Below are positions 35,375-44,117 of a DNA stretch of 64,000 nucleotides, in pieces (the first letter of the stretch is position 1; the number at the start of each line of letters is the position of its first letter). The stretch spans positions 124,001 through 188,000 of the forward strand of contig NZ_FMYF01000006.1 of assembly GCF_900092135.1 (NCBI RefSeq). The letters are read 5' to 3'. This DNA comes from Raineyella antarctica (lineage in GTDB: Bacteria > Actinomycetota > Actinomycetes > Propionibacteriales > Propionibacteriaceae). A program made the translations under genes and the position numbers. The notes below the pieces were generated by a model. That model was not told the origin of the DNA. It was given only the letters and a program-made list of their open reading frames with translations, and did not search any database.

Positions 35375-37582
35375 TCACTCACCGCGCAGGACCGCGGCCA
35401 GTTCGGCCGCCCGGTCCCCGGCGAGCGCGTCCTCCAGCAGCACAGGACGGCCGTCGGGACCCGACAGCGGGACCCGCCAGTTCGGGTGCTCCCACGAGGT
35501 GCCCGGCTGGTTCTGGATCCGCCGGTCGCCGACCATGTCGGTGAGGGCCACGTTCAGCAGCCGGGCACGGCTGCGGACCAGGTAGCCGTAGAGCGCCTGC
35601 ACGGCCGTCCGGATCGCAGCGTCGTCGGACGGCACGACAGCTCCAGAGGGGACGCCAGCTTCGGAGGCCACGCCCTGCTCGATCCGTACCTGGCGGGCCA
35701 GCCGATCGGCCTCGGTGAACAACACGAAGTCGTGAGGGAGCAGCCCCTGGGCGCGGCAGGCGTCGAGGAACTTCGCCTGCTCGCGCTCCTCATCGGCCAG
35801 CACGTCGAGGACCGGGCGGGTCAGCACGCCGAGCTCCTGGCGCAGCTGCACGTGGGCCATCTCCAGGTAGCCGGCCGTCGGGGGAAGGTCGTGCGTGGTG
35901 ACCGATGCCATGCAGGCCTCCCGGTACCACTGCGGCTCCAGCGGACGGTCGTCGTGGTTCTTCTCCCACCACAGGATCGAGGTGCCGAGCACCCCACGGT
36001 CCCGCAGGTAGTCACGGACGTACGGCTCGACGGTGCCGAGGTCCTCCCCCACCACCACCGCGCCGGCCCGATGGGCCTCCAGGGTCAGCACCCCGACCAT
36101 CGCCTCGTGGTCGTAGTAGACGTACGTGCCCTCGGTCGGCGCCATGCCCTCGGGGATCCACCAGAGCCGGAACAGCCCCATGATGTGGTCCACGCGCAGG
36201 CCGCCGCTGTGGCGCAACAGGGTGCCGACCAGGGCCCGGAGCGGGGCGTAGCCGGTGGCGGCCAGCACGTCTGGCCGCATCGGCGGCTGGCTCCAGTTCT
36301 GGCCGAGCATGTTGTACGGGTCCGGCGGGGCTCCGACGGTGACGCCGCGGGCGTACAGGTCCGGGTTGGCCCAGGTCTCGGCGCCGTACTCGTTCACGCC
36401 GACCGCGAGGTCGCCCATCACGCCGATCGGCATGCCGGCGGCGATGGCCGCGTCCTGCACGTTCGCCATCTGCTCGTCCAGCAGCCACTGCAGCCAGATG
36501 TGGAACTCGACGGCGGCGACGTGCCGGGCCGCCCACACGTCCAGCTCCGGGGAGTGCACGTCGCGCAGCGGCGGGTCCCACAGCCGCCAGTCGGCACCGT
36601 ACGTCTCGGCCAGGGCCATCCAGCGGGCGAAGTGGACCAGGCCGGCCTCCTGCTCGGCGCGGTAGCGCTTGTAGGCCGCCTGCCGCTCGGGGCTGCGACG
36701 CACCTCGTGGATCAGGTAGAGGGCCTCCATCTTGGCAGGCCACACGGTGTCGCGGTCGATCCGGTCGTGGGTCGCCGGGTCCTGCTGGACCTGCCGGCGC
36801 AGCTCGGCGACGTGGGCGGCGCGCTCCTCGGACAGCTGCCCGAACTCCGGCACGTCCTCGATCCGCAGGTAGACCGGGTGGCTGAACCGCCTGCTGGTCG
36901 GCAGGTAGGGCGAGGCCTCCTGGGGAACCGTCGGCTCGGCGGCATGCATCGGGTTGGTCAGCACGTAGCCGGCCTGCTGCTCGGCACACCAGTCGACCAG
37001 CGTCCGCAGGTCACCCAGGTCGCCCAACCCCCACGAGTCCCGCGAGCGCACCGAGTACAGCTGCACCATCGGCCCCCACGTACGCTCCGGGAGTTCCAGG
37101 GTGTCGGGGGTGACGATCATCGTCGACCAGGCGGACTTGCCGTCCCAGTCCGCGCGCAGCCGGTGGTAGCCCAGCGGCAGCCCGGTCGGCATCTGGAAGG
37201 TCGCCTCACCGATCGGGACGCCCTCCACCTCGCGCGGCGGCTCCCAGTTCTCGACCTGCTCGGCCGGGACGAGGTCGCCACCTTCCAGCACGACGGTCAG
37301 CTCGACCGCGTGGCCGGCCGGGACGTGGACGGCGACCGTACGCTCCTGCGAGGTGCGCATCACCACCGAGGGCGGCAGGATCCGCGCCCAGATCGCGTCC
37401 TGGCGGGCCCGGATCGCGGCGTCGGCCGCCCCCGGCGTACCGGCCTCGACCCCCATGCTCGCGAGCACGGCGACCAGGGTCTCCGCCGAGGCGTCGATGT
37501 ACTGGCCGCTGGTGTTGTAGTAACCCGTCGCGATGCCGTAGTCGCTCGCGAGCTGCTGGAGGGAGGGGCTCGGTGCTGCCAC
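35375..37582 (-). CDS. malQ: 4-alpha-glucanotransferase (amylomaltase, GH77)
   Basis: A 735-residue GH77 enzyme that disproportionates maltodextrins. The catalytic residues are readable: the nucleophile Asp in LRVDHIMGLFRLWW (about residue 462), the acid/base Glu in VVGEDLGTVEPYV (about 512) and the stabilising Asp in SVTTHDLPPTAGY (about 563). The N-terminal 140 residues are the extra domain of the long actinobacterial type; the total length is typical. It is monocistronic with no maltose-operon neighbours. The ATG or GTG at 37582 lies above a 130-bp gap to the RDD gene. Confidence 0.96.
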   Translation of the reverse strand: MAAPSPSLQQLASDYGIATGYYNTSGQYIDASAETLVAVLASMGVEAGTPGAADAAIRARQDAIWARILPPSVVMRTSQERTVAVHVPAGHAVELTVVLEGGDLVPAEQVENWEPPREVEGVPIGEATFQMPTGLPLGYHRLRADWDGKSAWSTMIVTPDTLELPERTWGPMVQLYSVRSRDSWGLGDLGDLRTLVDWCAEQQAGYVLTNPMHAAEPTVPQEASPYLPTSRRFSHPVYLRIEDVPEFGQLSEERAAHVAELRRQVQQDPATHDRIDRDTVWPAKMEALYLIHEVRRSPERQAAYKRYRAEQEAGLVHFARWMALAETYGADWRLWDPPLRDVHSPELDVWAARHVAAVEFHIWLQWLLDEQMANVQDAAIAAGMPIGVMGDLAVGVNEYGAETWANPDLYARGVTVGAPPDPYNMLGQNWSQPPMRPDVLAATGYAPLRALVGTLLRHSGGLRVDHIMGLFRLWWIPEGMAPTEGTYVYYDHEAMVGVLTLEAHRAGAVVVGEDLGTVEPYVRDYLRDRGVLGTSILWWEKNHDDRPLEPQWYREACMASVTTHDLPPTAGYLEMAHVQLRQELGVLTRPVLDVLADEEREQAKFLDACRAQGLLPHDFVLFTEADRLARQVRIEQGVASEAGVPSGAVVPSDDAAIRTAVQALYGYLVRSRARLLNVALTDMVGDRRIQNQPGTSWEHPNWRVPLSGPDGRPVLLEDALAGDRAAELAAVLRGE

Positions 37583-37715
37583 GTTGATCCTTGTCAGAAC
37601 GGTGGGCGGGAGGAGGGAGGAGAGGCCGCCGCCGGCGGCTGTTCCACCCTAGCGGCTGCCCCGACCGATCAGCGGGAGGACTCCGCGCGCCGGACGCTAA
37701 CCCTGCCGAGGCGGA

Positions 37716-38702
37716 TCAGCGGGTACGGATCACCTGGGTGCGGGCCACCTTGTCGTGGATCGCCTGACGCTTGCGGTCCCAGGCGGCCCACAGTCCGTCC
37801 AGGTAGCGGAACAGGGTGAGGAAGCTGAAGGCGGTGCCCAGCGAGGACAGCAGCGGCACCACCCACACGGCGGCACGCAGTGCGGCGACCCCCCAGCCGA
37901 GGCGCTCGGTCGAGCGGCCCTTGCCGACCGGGACGACGCGCAGGCCGAGCATGGTCTTGCCCAGGGTCGCGCCCCGGAAGTGGGTCAGCAGCGTGTAGTA
38001 GAGGAACCAGACCGCCATCGGCGCCAGCACGCCGAGCAGCGCCGGCCAGAAGCCCATCACCCCGATCGGCTGGGGCATGCCGCCCAGCACCGAGGCGAGG
38101 TCCCCGGAGAGGGTGCCCTGCATGGCCTCGCGCAGGATGTCGTCCATCCACTGGGTGAGCGCGGTGGTGTAGGGCGCCATCAGCGGAGCGGTGACCACAC
38201 TGGTGAACAGGGCCAGCAGGATGGAGTCGATCGCGAAGGCGATCAGGCGGAGCCACCAGCCGGCCAGCGGCACCCCGTCCTCGGTGGTCGGACCCGATCG
38301 CTCGGCAGCGTAGCCCCAGCCGTAGGGCTGGGTCGGGCCGGACTGCTGCCCGTACGGGGAGACGCCGCGCTGCTCGTACGGCTGCTGGCCGTACTGCTGG
38401 CCGTAGGGCTGGGTACCCTGCTGGCCGTACGGTTGCGCACCCTGGCCGTAGGCCTGCCCGCCCTGCTGGCCGTACGGTTGCGCACCCTGGCCGTAGGCCT
38501 GCCCGCCCTGCTGGCCGTACTGCCCGTACGCGGCGCCGGCCTGCTGGCCGTAGGCCTGCTCCTCACCCGAGGCCGGGTTGGTGTACTGGGTCCACTGGCC
38601 GCCGTCCCAGTAGCGCTGGCGGGCCGGGTCGGCCGGATCCGGGTACCAGCCGGCCGGCACGGCGGGCGGGGTCGAGAGGCTGTCGGCAGGGTAGTCGTTC
38701 AC
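37716..38702 (-). CDS. RDD family membrane protein with DUF2510 and YGQ-rich repeats
   Basis: A 328-residue protein in three parts. A DUF2510 motif PAGWYPDPADPARQRYWDGGQWT at about residues 16-38 is followed by a Gln/Gly/Tyr-rich low-complexity linker (about 45-130, YGQQGGQAYGQGAQPYGQ). An RDD domain with hydrophobic segments and the conserved RDD-type Arg-Asp (WLRLIAFAIDSILL) and FRGATLGKTMLGLRV forms the rest. RDD proteins are membrane proteins of unclear transport function. The GTG start follows TAGGCT (plus 38710-38715) by 7 nt. The linker is encoded by a 45-bp tandem duplication. Confidence 0.88.
   Translation of the reverse strand: MNDYPADSLSTPPAVPAGWYPDPADPARQRYWDGGQWTQYTNPASGEEQAYGQQAGAAYGQYGQQGGQAYGQGAQPYGQQGGQAYGQGAQPYGQQGTQPYGQQYGQQPYEQRGVSPYGQQSGPTQPYGWGYAAERSGPTTEDGVPLAGWWLRLIAFAIDSILLALFTSVVTAPLMAPYTTALTQWMDDILREAMQGTLSGDLASVLGGMPQPIGVMGFWPALLGVLAPMAVWFLYYTLLTHFRGATLGKTMLGLRVVPVGKGRSTERLGWGVAALRAAVWVVPLLSSLGTAFSFLTLFRYLDGLWAAWDRKRQAIHDKVARTQVIRTR
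38421..38520. repeat. 45-bp tandem repeat within the RDD gene
   Basis: The 45-bp unit beginning CTGGCCGTACGGTTGCGCAC at 38421 is repeated exactly at 38466, with a partial third copy to 38520. It encodes a 15-residue unit (QGGQAYGQGAQPYGQ) of the linker and is in frame, so copy-number change would alter only linker length. Confidence 0.9.
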
Positions 38703-38745
38703 GACCCCAAGCCTACGTGGCCGACGGGTTAGGCCCGGGGCGCGC

Positions 38746-40551
38746 TCAGCGGGGTCCGGAGCCGCTGATCGCCCACTGCCGGATCAGCTCGATCCGCTTC
38801 TCCAGCGTCTCCTCGTCGGCCGCCGCCGAGGGCGGTCCGCCGGTCACCGACACGAGCTTGTTGTGGATCACGCCGTGCGGCAGGTCGGTGCGGTGGTTCC
38901 AGGCCGAGACCAGCGAGTTGAGTTCCTTGCGCAGCGCGCGCAGCCGCTGGTGGGTCGCCTGCTTGCGCTCCTGGCCGGCATCGTCGGCCATCCCCCGCGC
39001 GGGCTGCGCCTCGCTGCGCGCCAACTGGTCGGCCTGCCTGCGCTGCAGCAGGTCCTTGACCTGGGTCGGGTCGAGCAGCCCGGGCAGGCCCAGGTACTCC
39101 TGCTCCTCGGCCGAACCCGCCATCGTGGTCAGGCCGAACTCGCCACCGTCGAACAGCACCTTCTCGAAGTCCGCCTCGGACCCGAGGGCCTGGTACTGGT
39201 GCTTCTCCCCGTCCAGGTCGGCGTCCGGGGAGTTGCGCTCCATCAGCGCCTCGGCCAGCAGGTTCGTCTCGTCCTCGGAGCGCCGCTTCAGCGCGTGGTC
39301 GCGCTGCACCTCCAGTTCGGAGGCGAACGTCAGCAGCCTGGGAACGCTGGGCACGAACACGGTGGCGGTCTCCCCGCGCGAGCGCGCCCGGACGAAGCGT
39401 CCGATCGCCTGGGCGAAGAACAGCGGGGTGGCGGTCATCGTGGCGTAGACCCCGACCGACAGCCGGGGGACGTCGACGCCCTCGGACACCATCCGCACCG
39501 CGACCATCCAGCGATCGTTCGACTCGGAGAACTCGGTGATCCTGGCCCCGGACTTCGGCTCGTCGGAGAGCACGACGGTCGGCTTCTCGCCGGTGATGTT
39601 GTGCAGCATCCGCGCGTACGCCCTGGCCGAGGTCTGGTCGTTGGCGATCACCAGCGCGCCGGCGTCCGGCACGGTCTGGCGCACCTCGGTCAGGCGGGTG
39701 TCGGCCGCCCGCAGGACAGCCGGGATCCAGGCCCCGCTCGGGTCCAGGGCCGTCCGCAACGCCTGGGAGATCATGTCCTTGGTCATCGGCTCGCCGAGGC
39801 GCGCGCTGACCTCGTCCCCGGCATTGGTGCGCCAGTGCATGTCGCCGGAGTAGGCCATGAACAGCACCGGGCGGACGATGCCGTCGGCGAGCGCCTCCGC
39901 GTAGCCGTAGCTGTAGTCCGCGTGCGAGCGCATCGTGCCCTCCCCGTCCGGTTCGTACGTGACGAACGGGATCGGGTTGGTGTCGGAACGGAACGGCGTG
40001 CCGGTCAGGGCGAGCCGGCGCCGGGCCGGCTCACAGGCCTCGCGGACCGCCTCTCCCCAGCTCAGGGCGTCACCGGCGTGGTGGATCTCGTCGAAGATGA
40101 CCAGCGTGTTGTGGTGCTCGATCCGGATCCGCAACGCGTTCGGGTTGACCGCGGCCCCGGCGTACGTGAGGGCGGTGCCGACGTAGTGCTTGCCCGCCGC
40201 GCCGCCCTTGGCCGTGCCCTCGGGGTCGATCGGCAGGCCTACCCGGTCGGCCGCCCCGGCCCACTGGGTCTTCAGGTGCTCGGTGGGGGTGATGATGATG
40301 ATCCGGTCCACGATCCGCCGGTTCAGCAGGTCGGCCGCCACCGTCAGCGCGAACGAGGTCTTGCCGGCGCCCGGGGTCGCGACGGTGAGGAAGTCACGCG
40401 GCTCCTCCTCGCGGTACTGCTGCAGGGCGGCGGCCTGCCAGGCGCGCAGGTTCTTGACGGTTCCCCACGCGGCCCGATCCGGATAGGCCGGTGACAGACC
40501 ACGGGACCGCAGGTCAGGGGCTTCGGGGAGACGGGCACTCACTGGCCCCAT
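38746..40551 (-). CDS. DEAD/DEAH-box helicase, XPB/UvrB-like type
   Basis: A 601-residue superfamily 2 helicase. The Walker A variant TPGAGKTSF is near residue 60, with Walker B FDEIHH (DEIH), motif III LTGTPFRSD, motif V MVSEGVDVPRL and motif VI QAIGRFVRARS. It starts with the family N-terminal LRAWQAAALQQY and ends in a long charged helical region. It belongs to the actinobacterial DEAD/DEAH helicases of unknown pathway, commonly linked to DUF3039 as here (divergent, 121 bp away). Confidence 0.9.
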   Translation of the reverse strand: MGPVSARLPEAPDLRSRGLSPAYPDRAAWGTVKNLRAWQAAALQQYREEEPRDFLTVATPGAGKTSFALTVAADLLNRRIVDRIIIITPTEHLKTQWAGAADRVGLPIDPEGTAKGGAAGKHYVGTALTYAGAAVNPNALRIRIEHHNTLVIFDEIHHAGDALSWGEAVREACEPARRRLALTGTPFRSDTNPIPFVTYEPDGEGTMRSHADYSYGYAEALADGIVRPVLFMAYSGDMHWRTNAGDEVSARLGEPMTKDMISQALRTALDPSGAWIPAVLRAADTRLTEVRQTVPDAGALVIANDQTSARAYARMLHNITGEKPTVVLSDEPKSGARITEFSESNDRWMVAVRMVSEGVDVPRLSVGVYATMTATPLFFAQAIGRFVRARSRGETATVFVPSVPRLLTFASELEVQRDHALKRRSEDETNLLAEALMERNSPDADLDGEKHQYQALGSEADFEKVLFDGGEFGLTTMAGSAEEQEYLGLPGLLDPTQVKDLLQRRQADQLARSEAQPARGMADDAGQERKQATHQRLRALRKELNSLVSAWNHRTDLPHGVIHNKLVSVTGGPPSAAADEETLEKRIELIRQWAISGSGPR

Positions 40552-40672
40552 GGTAGGCGACCGTGCGCGCCCCGCCCCTGATCGCCCGGGAGCCGGCAGG
40601 TCGCCGCCGGCTCACCCGCGTACGGCACCACGCCGGCGGGTGAACCCGGAGATCAGAACGTAGACTCGTCCC

Positions 40673-40933
40673 ATGAGCCAGAAGTTGAGCCCCGGTGCCG
40701 AGACCCTCGTCGACGAGCGCGTCGAGCAGGAGGAGGACCTCCGCTACGAGGATGGCGACCATGAGCGCTTCTCCCACTTCGTGCCCAAGGACAAGCTGAC
40801 CGAGGCGATGGTGATGGGCACTCCCGTCATCGCGCTGTGCGGAAAGGTCTGGGTGCCCTCGCGCAACCCCGACCGGTTCCCGGTCTGCCCCGAGTGCAAG
40901 GAGATCTGGGAGACCCTGCAGGACGGTAAGTGA
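40673..40933 (+). CDS. DUF3039 family protein
   Basis: An 86-residue protein of the actinobacterial DUF3039 family. It holds a Cys pair in ALCGKVW and VCPECKEIWE, which could bind zinc, and the core ETLVDERVEQEEDL... HYV-type region (SHFVPKDKLTEAMVMGTPVIALCG). ATG 40673 follows TAGACT (40661-40666) by exactly 6 nt, a leaderless signature. Its stop overlaps the next start (GTGA). Linkage to the divergent helicase is typical of the order. Confidence 0.9.
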   Translation: MSQKLSPGAETLVDERVEQEEDLRYEDGDHERFSHFVPKDKLTEAMVMGTPVIALCGKVWVPSRNPDRFPVCPECKEIWETLQDGK

Positions 40934-41619
40934 CGGGCGGCCCGGCCCGATCGCCGCGCTACCTCGCGGCGTTCGCCCTTACCGGGCTCGTGCTTGCCCT
41001 GGTGGCGGGTCTGGGACTGCTGCTGCTCGGGGTCATTCCGGGTAGCCGCCCCAGCACGGGGTCATCGCCCTCGCCCTCCGTGGTGTCGACCGGCCCGGTC
41101 CCCGCCGCCAGCCCGACCTCAGCAGTCCCCGCGACCCCCACTGCCACACCGACCGCCACTGCCACCCCGACCGCCACACCCACCCCCTCACGTACGGCCA
41201 CCCCCTCACGTACGGTCACGCCGACCCCGTCGCCGAGCGGGAACGCGACCCTCGACGTGTCGGGCCGCCCGGCCTACCAGTTCGCCTCGCCCACCGGCAA
41301 TATCGTCTGCCGGCTGGGGCCCTCCACCGTGCGCTGCGACGCGCAGGAGAAGGCGTGGTCACCGCCCGCACCGGCGGGTTGCCAGCAGGCCCATGACGAC
41401 CTGGCCATCGACCCCGGCGGCCACGCCACCGTGGCGTGCCACACCGATTCGATCCGCCAGCCACTGGACGGCGGCACGATCCCCACGCTCGCCTACGGCA
41501 CGTCGGTCCGGATGGGCGACGTCCTGTGCACCAGCCGGCCCGACGGCGTCGGCTGCACCCAGGCGGTGACCGGCGCCGGCATCTTCCTCGCCCGGGAGCG
41601 CTACGAGGTCAACCCCTGA
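40930..41619 (+). CDS. Membrane-anchored protein with Thr/Pro-rich stalk
   Basis: A 229-residue protein. One N-terminal membrane helix (residues 12-36) is followed by an 85-residue stalk of Thr/Pro/Ser/Ala (TPTATPTATATPTATPTPS type), then a 120-residue extracellular domain with six Cys (for example IVCRLG, VRCDAQ, AGCQQA, VACHT, VLCTSRP, VGCTQ) that probably pairs into disulfides. The distal part resembles the DUF6636 group (FASPTGNIVCRL). The GTG start overlaps the DUF3039 stop, so it is coupled. Function unknown. Confidence 0.75.
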   Translation: MTGGPARSPRYLAAFALTGLVLALVAGLGLLLLGVIPGSRPSTGSSPSPSVVSTGPVPAASPTSAVPATPTATPTATATPTATPTPSRTATPSRTVTPTPSPSGNATLDVSGRPAYQFASPTGNIVCRLGPSTVRCDAQEKAWSPPAPAGCQQAHDDLAIDPGGHATVACHTDSIRQPLDGGTIPTLAYGTSVRMGDVLCTSRPDGVGCTQAVTGAGIFLARERYEVNP

Positions 41620-41658
41620 CCAGGGCCGGACGGCTCTGACCGACCTTGCCGGTGGACC

Positions 41659-42246
41659 TCACTCCCGTGCTGTGGAGGCGACACCCGCCCGGACGTACGC
41701 CACCACCAGCGCGACCGCCCGATCGACCGGCATGCCGTGGCCGATCAACGGGACGACCCCGTTGATCGCCCCCCAGGAGATCGCCGTCAGCGCGGGCACG
41801 TCCTCGGCACCGGCACCCTGGATCGCCGCGGCGAGGGGCGCCATCAGGTCATCGTGCAGGTGCCGGAGCCGCGCCTGCTGCCCATCGCGGAGCGCTGCGA
41901 CGTCGACCGACTGGTCGGGGGCATGGCCGTCCGCCGCACCCTGCAGGACCGTCCGGATGATCGCCTCCAGCCGGTCGACCGGATCAGGACCGGCGGCCTC
42001 GAGCGCATCGGCGAGCGCCGCGTTGACGCGGACGAACACCTCCTCGACGGCGAGGGCGACCAGGTCGTTCCCGGACCGTGCGTACTGGTAGACACTCGTG
42101 CGCGCCAGCCCGGCCCGTTCGGCCACGGCCGCCGGCGTGACGGCCGAGGGTCCCTCACCGGTGAGCAGCTCCACGGCGGCACCGACGACCTGGCGCTCCT
42201 TCATGGCGCGGTGTTCCGCCACGGTTCCAGCTGTGATCTTCGGCAC
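41659..42246 (-). CDS. TetR family regulator
   Basis: A 195-residue TetR protein. The helix-turn-helix is at about residues 36-56 (VTPAAVAERAGLARTSVYQY), after a basic lead-in. The C-terminal ligand domain is helical. The GTG start at 42246 is the last start before an upstream region with no coding conservation. It is divergent from a DHA2 multidrug transporter with a 19-bp perfect palindrome between them, the standard layout for a repressor of its neighbour. Confidence 0.85.
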   Translation of the reverse strand: MPKITAGTVAEHRAMKERQVVGAAVELLTGEGPSAVTPAAVAERAGLARTSVYQYARSGNDLVALAVEEVFVRVNAALADALEAAGPDPVDRLEAIIRTVLQGAADGHAPDQSVDVAALRDGQQARLRHLHDDLMAPLAAAIQGAGAEDVPALTAISWGAINGVVPLIGHGMPVDRAVALVVAYVRAGVASTARE

Positions 42247-42343
42247 CGGACCATTCTTCCACGGAGCCCCTGACCTTCCCGGGCAGAACCTCTCGGCCCC
42301 TCCGGCGTCGGGGAGCCGGAGGGGACGGGCTTGCACCACACTT

Positions 42344-42362
42344 TGCCGACAGACTGTCGGCA
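42344..42362. promoter_or_regulatory. TetR-type operator palindrome
   Basis: TGCCGACAGACTGTCGGCA is a perfect palindrome of two 9-bp arms around a central A. It sits in the tetR-efflux gene intergenic region, 100 bp before the pump's TTG and 98 bp before the tetR start. Confidence 0.75.
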
Positions 42363-42461
42363 TGTTACGGTCGCCGTGCCAGGAAGTACGGGTCCCGCGT
42401 CTGCGGTCCGGGACCCCGAACAGGTTCGCCGCGTACGCGCGGCCCCACCAGGGAGCATCCC

Positions 42462-44102
42462 TTGTCCGATCCCATCGGCGCCCACGGGGGCACCATCCCG
42501 ATCCCCGACGCGGCACCGGCCAGCGCCCTGACACCCCATCGGTGGTGGGCGATGGCAGCCATCGCGTTGGGAACGTCCCTGATCATCATGGACGCCACCA
42601 TCGCCAACGTCGCCCTGCCCGTCGTGATCGACGACCTGGGCCTGTCCGCCACCCAGGCCCAGTGGATCGGCGCCGTCTACGCGCTCGTCTTCGCCTCCCT
42701 GATGCTCACCTCCGGACGCCTGGGCGACCTCTTCGGGCGGCGGATGATGTTCGTCGCCGGCCTCGTGGTGTTCATGGTCGCCTCCCTCGGCGCGGGCGGG
42801 GCGGTCGCGCCGGGGATGCTGATCGCGGCCAGGCTGGTCCAGGGCATCGGAGCCGCGATGGCCCTGCCGGCGACCGTCTCGACGATCAACGCGATGTTCG
42901 TGGGCCGGGACCGCAGCATCGCCTTCGCCATCTACGGCTCGGCGATCGGTGGCATGGCTGCGGTCGGTCCCCTGGTCGGCGGCTGGCTGGCGACCGACGT
43001 GAGCTGGCGGTGGGCGTTCTGGCTCAACATCCCCTTCGGTCTGGTCGCGGTCGGCCTGGCGGTCCGCTTCATGGCGGAGACGAGGGACCGTACGCTGCAA
43101 CGCGGTATCGACTGGACCGGGACCGTGCTGGCCACCCTCGGCCTGGCCGCGATCGTCTTCGGCCTGGTCGAGTCGTCCCGGTACGGCTGGCTGCGCCAGT
43201 CAGACGGCTCCCTCTCCCCCGTCGTCGTCGCCCTCGTCGGCGGCGTCGCGGCGATGCTGGTCTGGATCCGGTTGGAGCACCGGCGGGAGCGCCGCGGACA
43301 GGTGGTCCAGTCCCACCTCGGCCTGTGGCGGATCGGGAACTTCCGTGGCGGCGCGATCGCCTCCCTGGTGATCAGCTTCGGTGAGTTCGGCATGCTGTTC
43401 ACCCTGCCGCTGGTGGCGCAGGGCGCACTCGGCTACGACGCACTGGGCACCGGCTGGCTGATGCTGGTGCTGGCGATGGGCACGTTCGTGATGTCGGCCG
43501 CGGTTCCGCAGCTGACCCAGCGGATCGGTGCCCGTCGGGTGGTGCAGATCGGCGTGCTGGTCGAGGCCCTGGCCGTGGGCGCCCTGGCACTCCTGCTGCC
43601 GGGTACCTGGTGGTCCCTGGGCGCCTGCCTGTTCGGGTACGGCCTCGGCGTGGGGATGGCGACCGCCCAGGTCACCAACGTCTCGCTGGCAGAGGTGCCG
43701 GTCGGCCTGTCCGGGGAGGCCTCCGGCATGCTCACCACGGTCCGCCAGATCGGCTCGGCGCTGGGCGTCGCCCTGCTCGGCGGCCTGCTGATCAGTGCCC
43801 TCACCTCCGGCACGACCTCCCGGCTGGAGGCCGCCGGCGTGCCCCAGACCGCGCAGATGCCGGTGGTCGCGGCCGTGCACGACTCGATCGGCGCCGCGAT
43901 CCCGGGCCTGCAGGCCGACCCGCGCACCGCCGGTGCAGCGGGCCTGGCCTCCCAGGCCCTGGTCCAGGCGGCGCGCAGCTCCACGGGAGTGGCCGCCGGC
44001 ATCCTCGGCCTCGGCTTCCTGGCCACGCTGGCCCTGCGCGAGATGCCGCAGGAGGCCACCCGCCGCCGGCGCGAGCAGTCCGAGGATGCGCTCGAGGTCT
44101 GA
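42462..44102 (+). CDS. DHA2-type MFS drug efflux transporter
   Basis: A 546-residue, 14-helix major facilitator. Motif LIIMDATIANVALPVVIDDLGLS (around residue 40), motif A LTSGRLGDLFGRRMMFVAG, motif C-like RLVQGIGAAMALPATVSTI and MATAQVTNVSLAEVP near residue 400 place it with EmrB/QacA-type exporters. A TTG start at 42462 has GGGAG upstream. It is divergent from tetR and probably repressed by it. Substrate drug unknown. Confidence 0.92.
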   Translation: MSDPIGAHGGTIPIPDAAPASALTPHRWWAMAAIALGTSLIIMDATIANVALPVVIDDLGLSATQAQWIGAVYALVFASLMLTSGRLGDLFGRRMMFVAGLVVFMVASLGAGGAVAPGMLIAARLVQGIGAAMALPATVSTINAMFVGRDRSIAFAIYGSAIGGMAAVGPLVGGWLATDVSWRWAFWLNIPFGLVAVGLAVRFMAETRDRTLQRGIDWTGTVLATLGLAAIVFGLVESSRYGWLRQSDGSLSPVVVALVGGVAAMLVWIRLEHRRERRGQVVQSHLGLWRIGNFRGGAIASLVISFGEFGMLFTLPLVAQGALGYDALGTGWLMLVLAMGTFVMSAAVPQLTQRIGARRVVQIGVLVEALAVGALALLLPGTWWSLGACLFGYGLGVGMATAQVTNVSLAEVPVGLSGEASGMLTTVRQIGSALGVALLGGLLISALTSGTTSRLEAAGVPQTAQMPVVAAVHDSIGAAIPGLQADPRTAGAAGLASQALVQAARSSTGVAAGILGLGFLATLALREMPQEATRRRREQSEDALEV

Positions 44103-44117
44103 GCCCGAGGAACCCGA

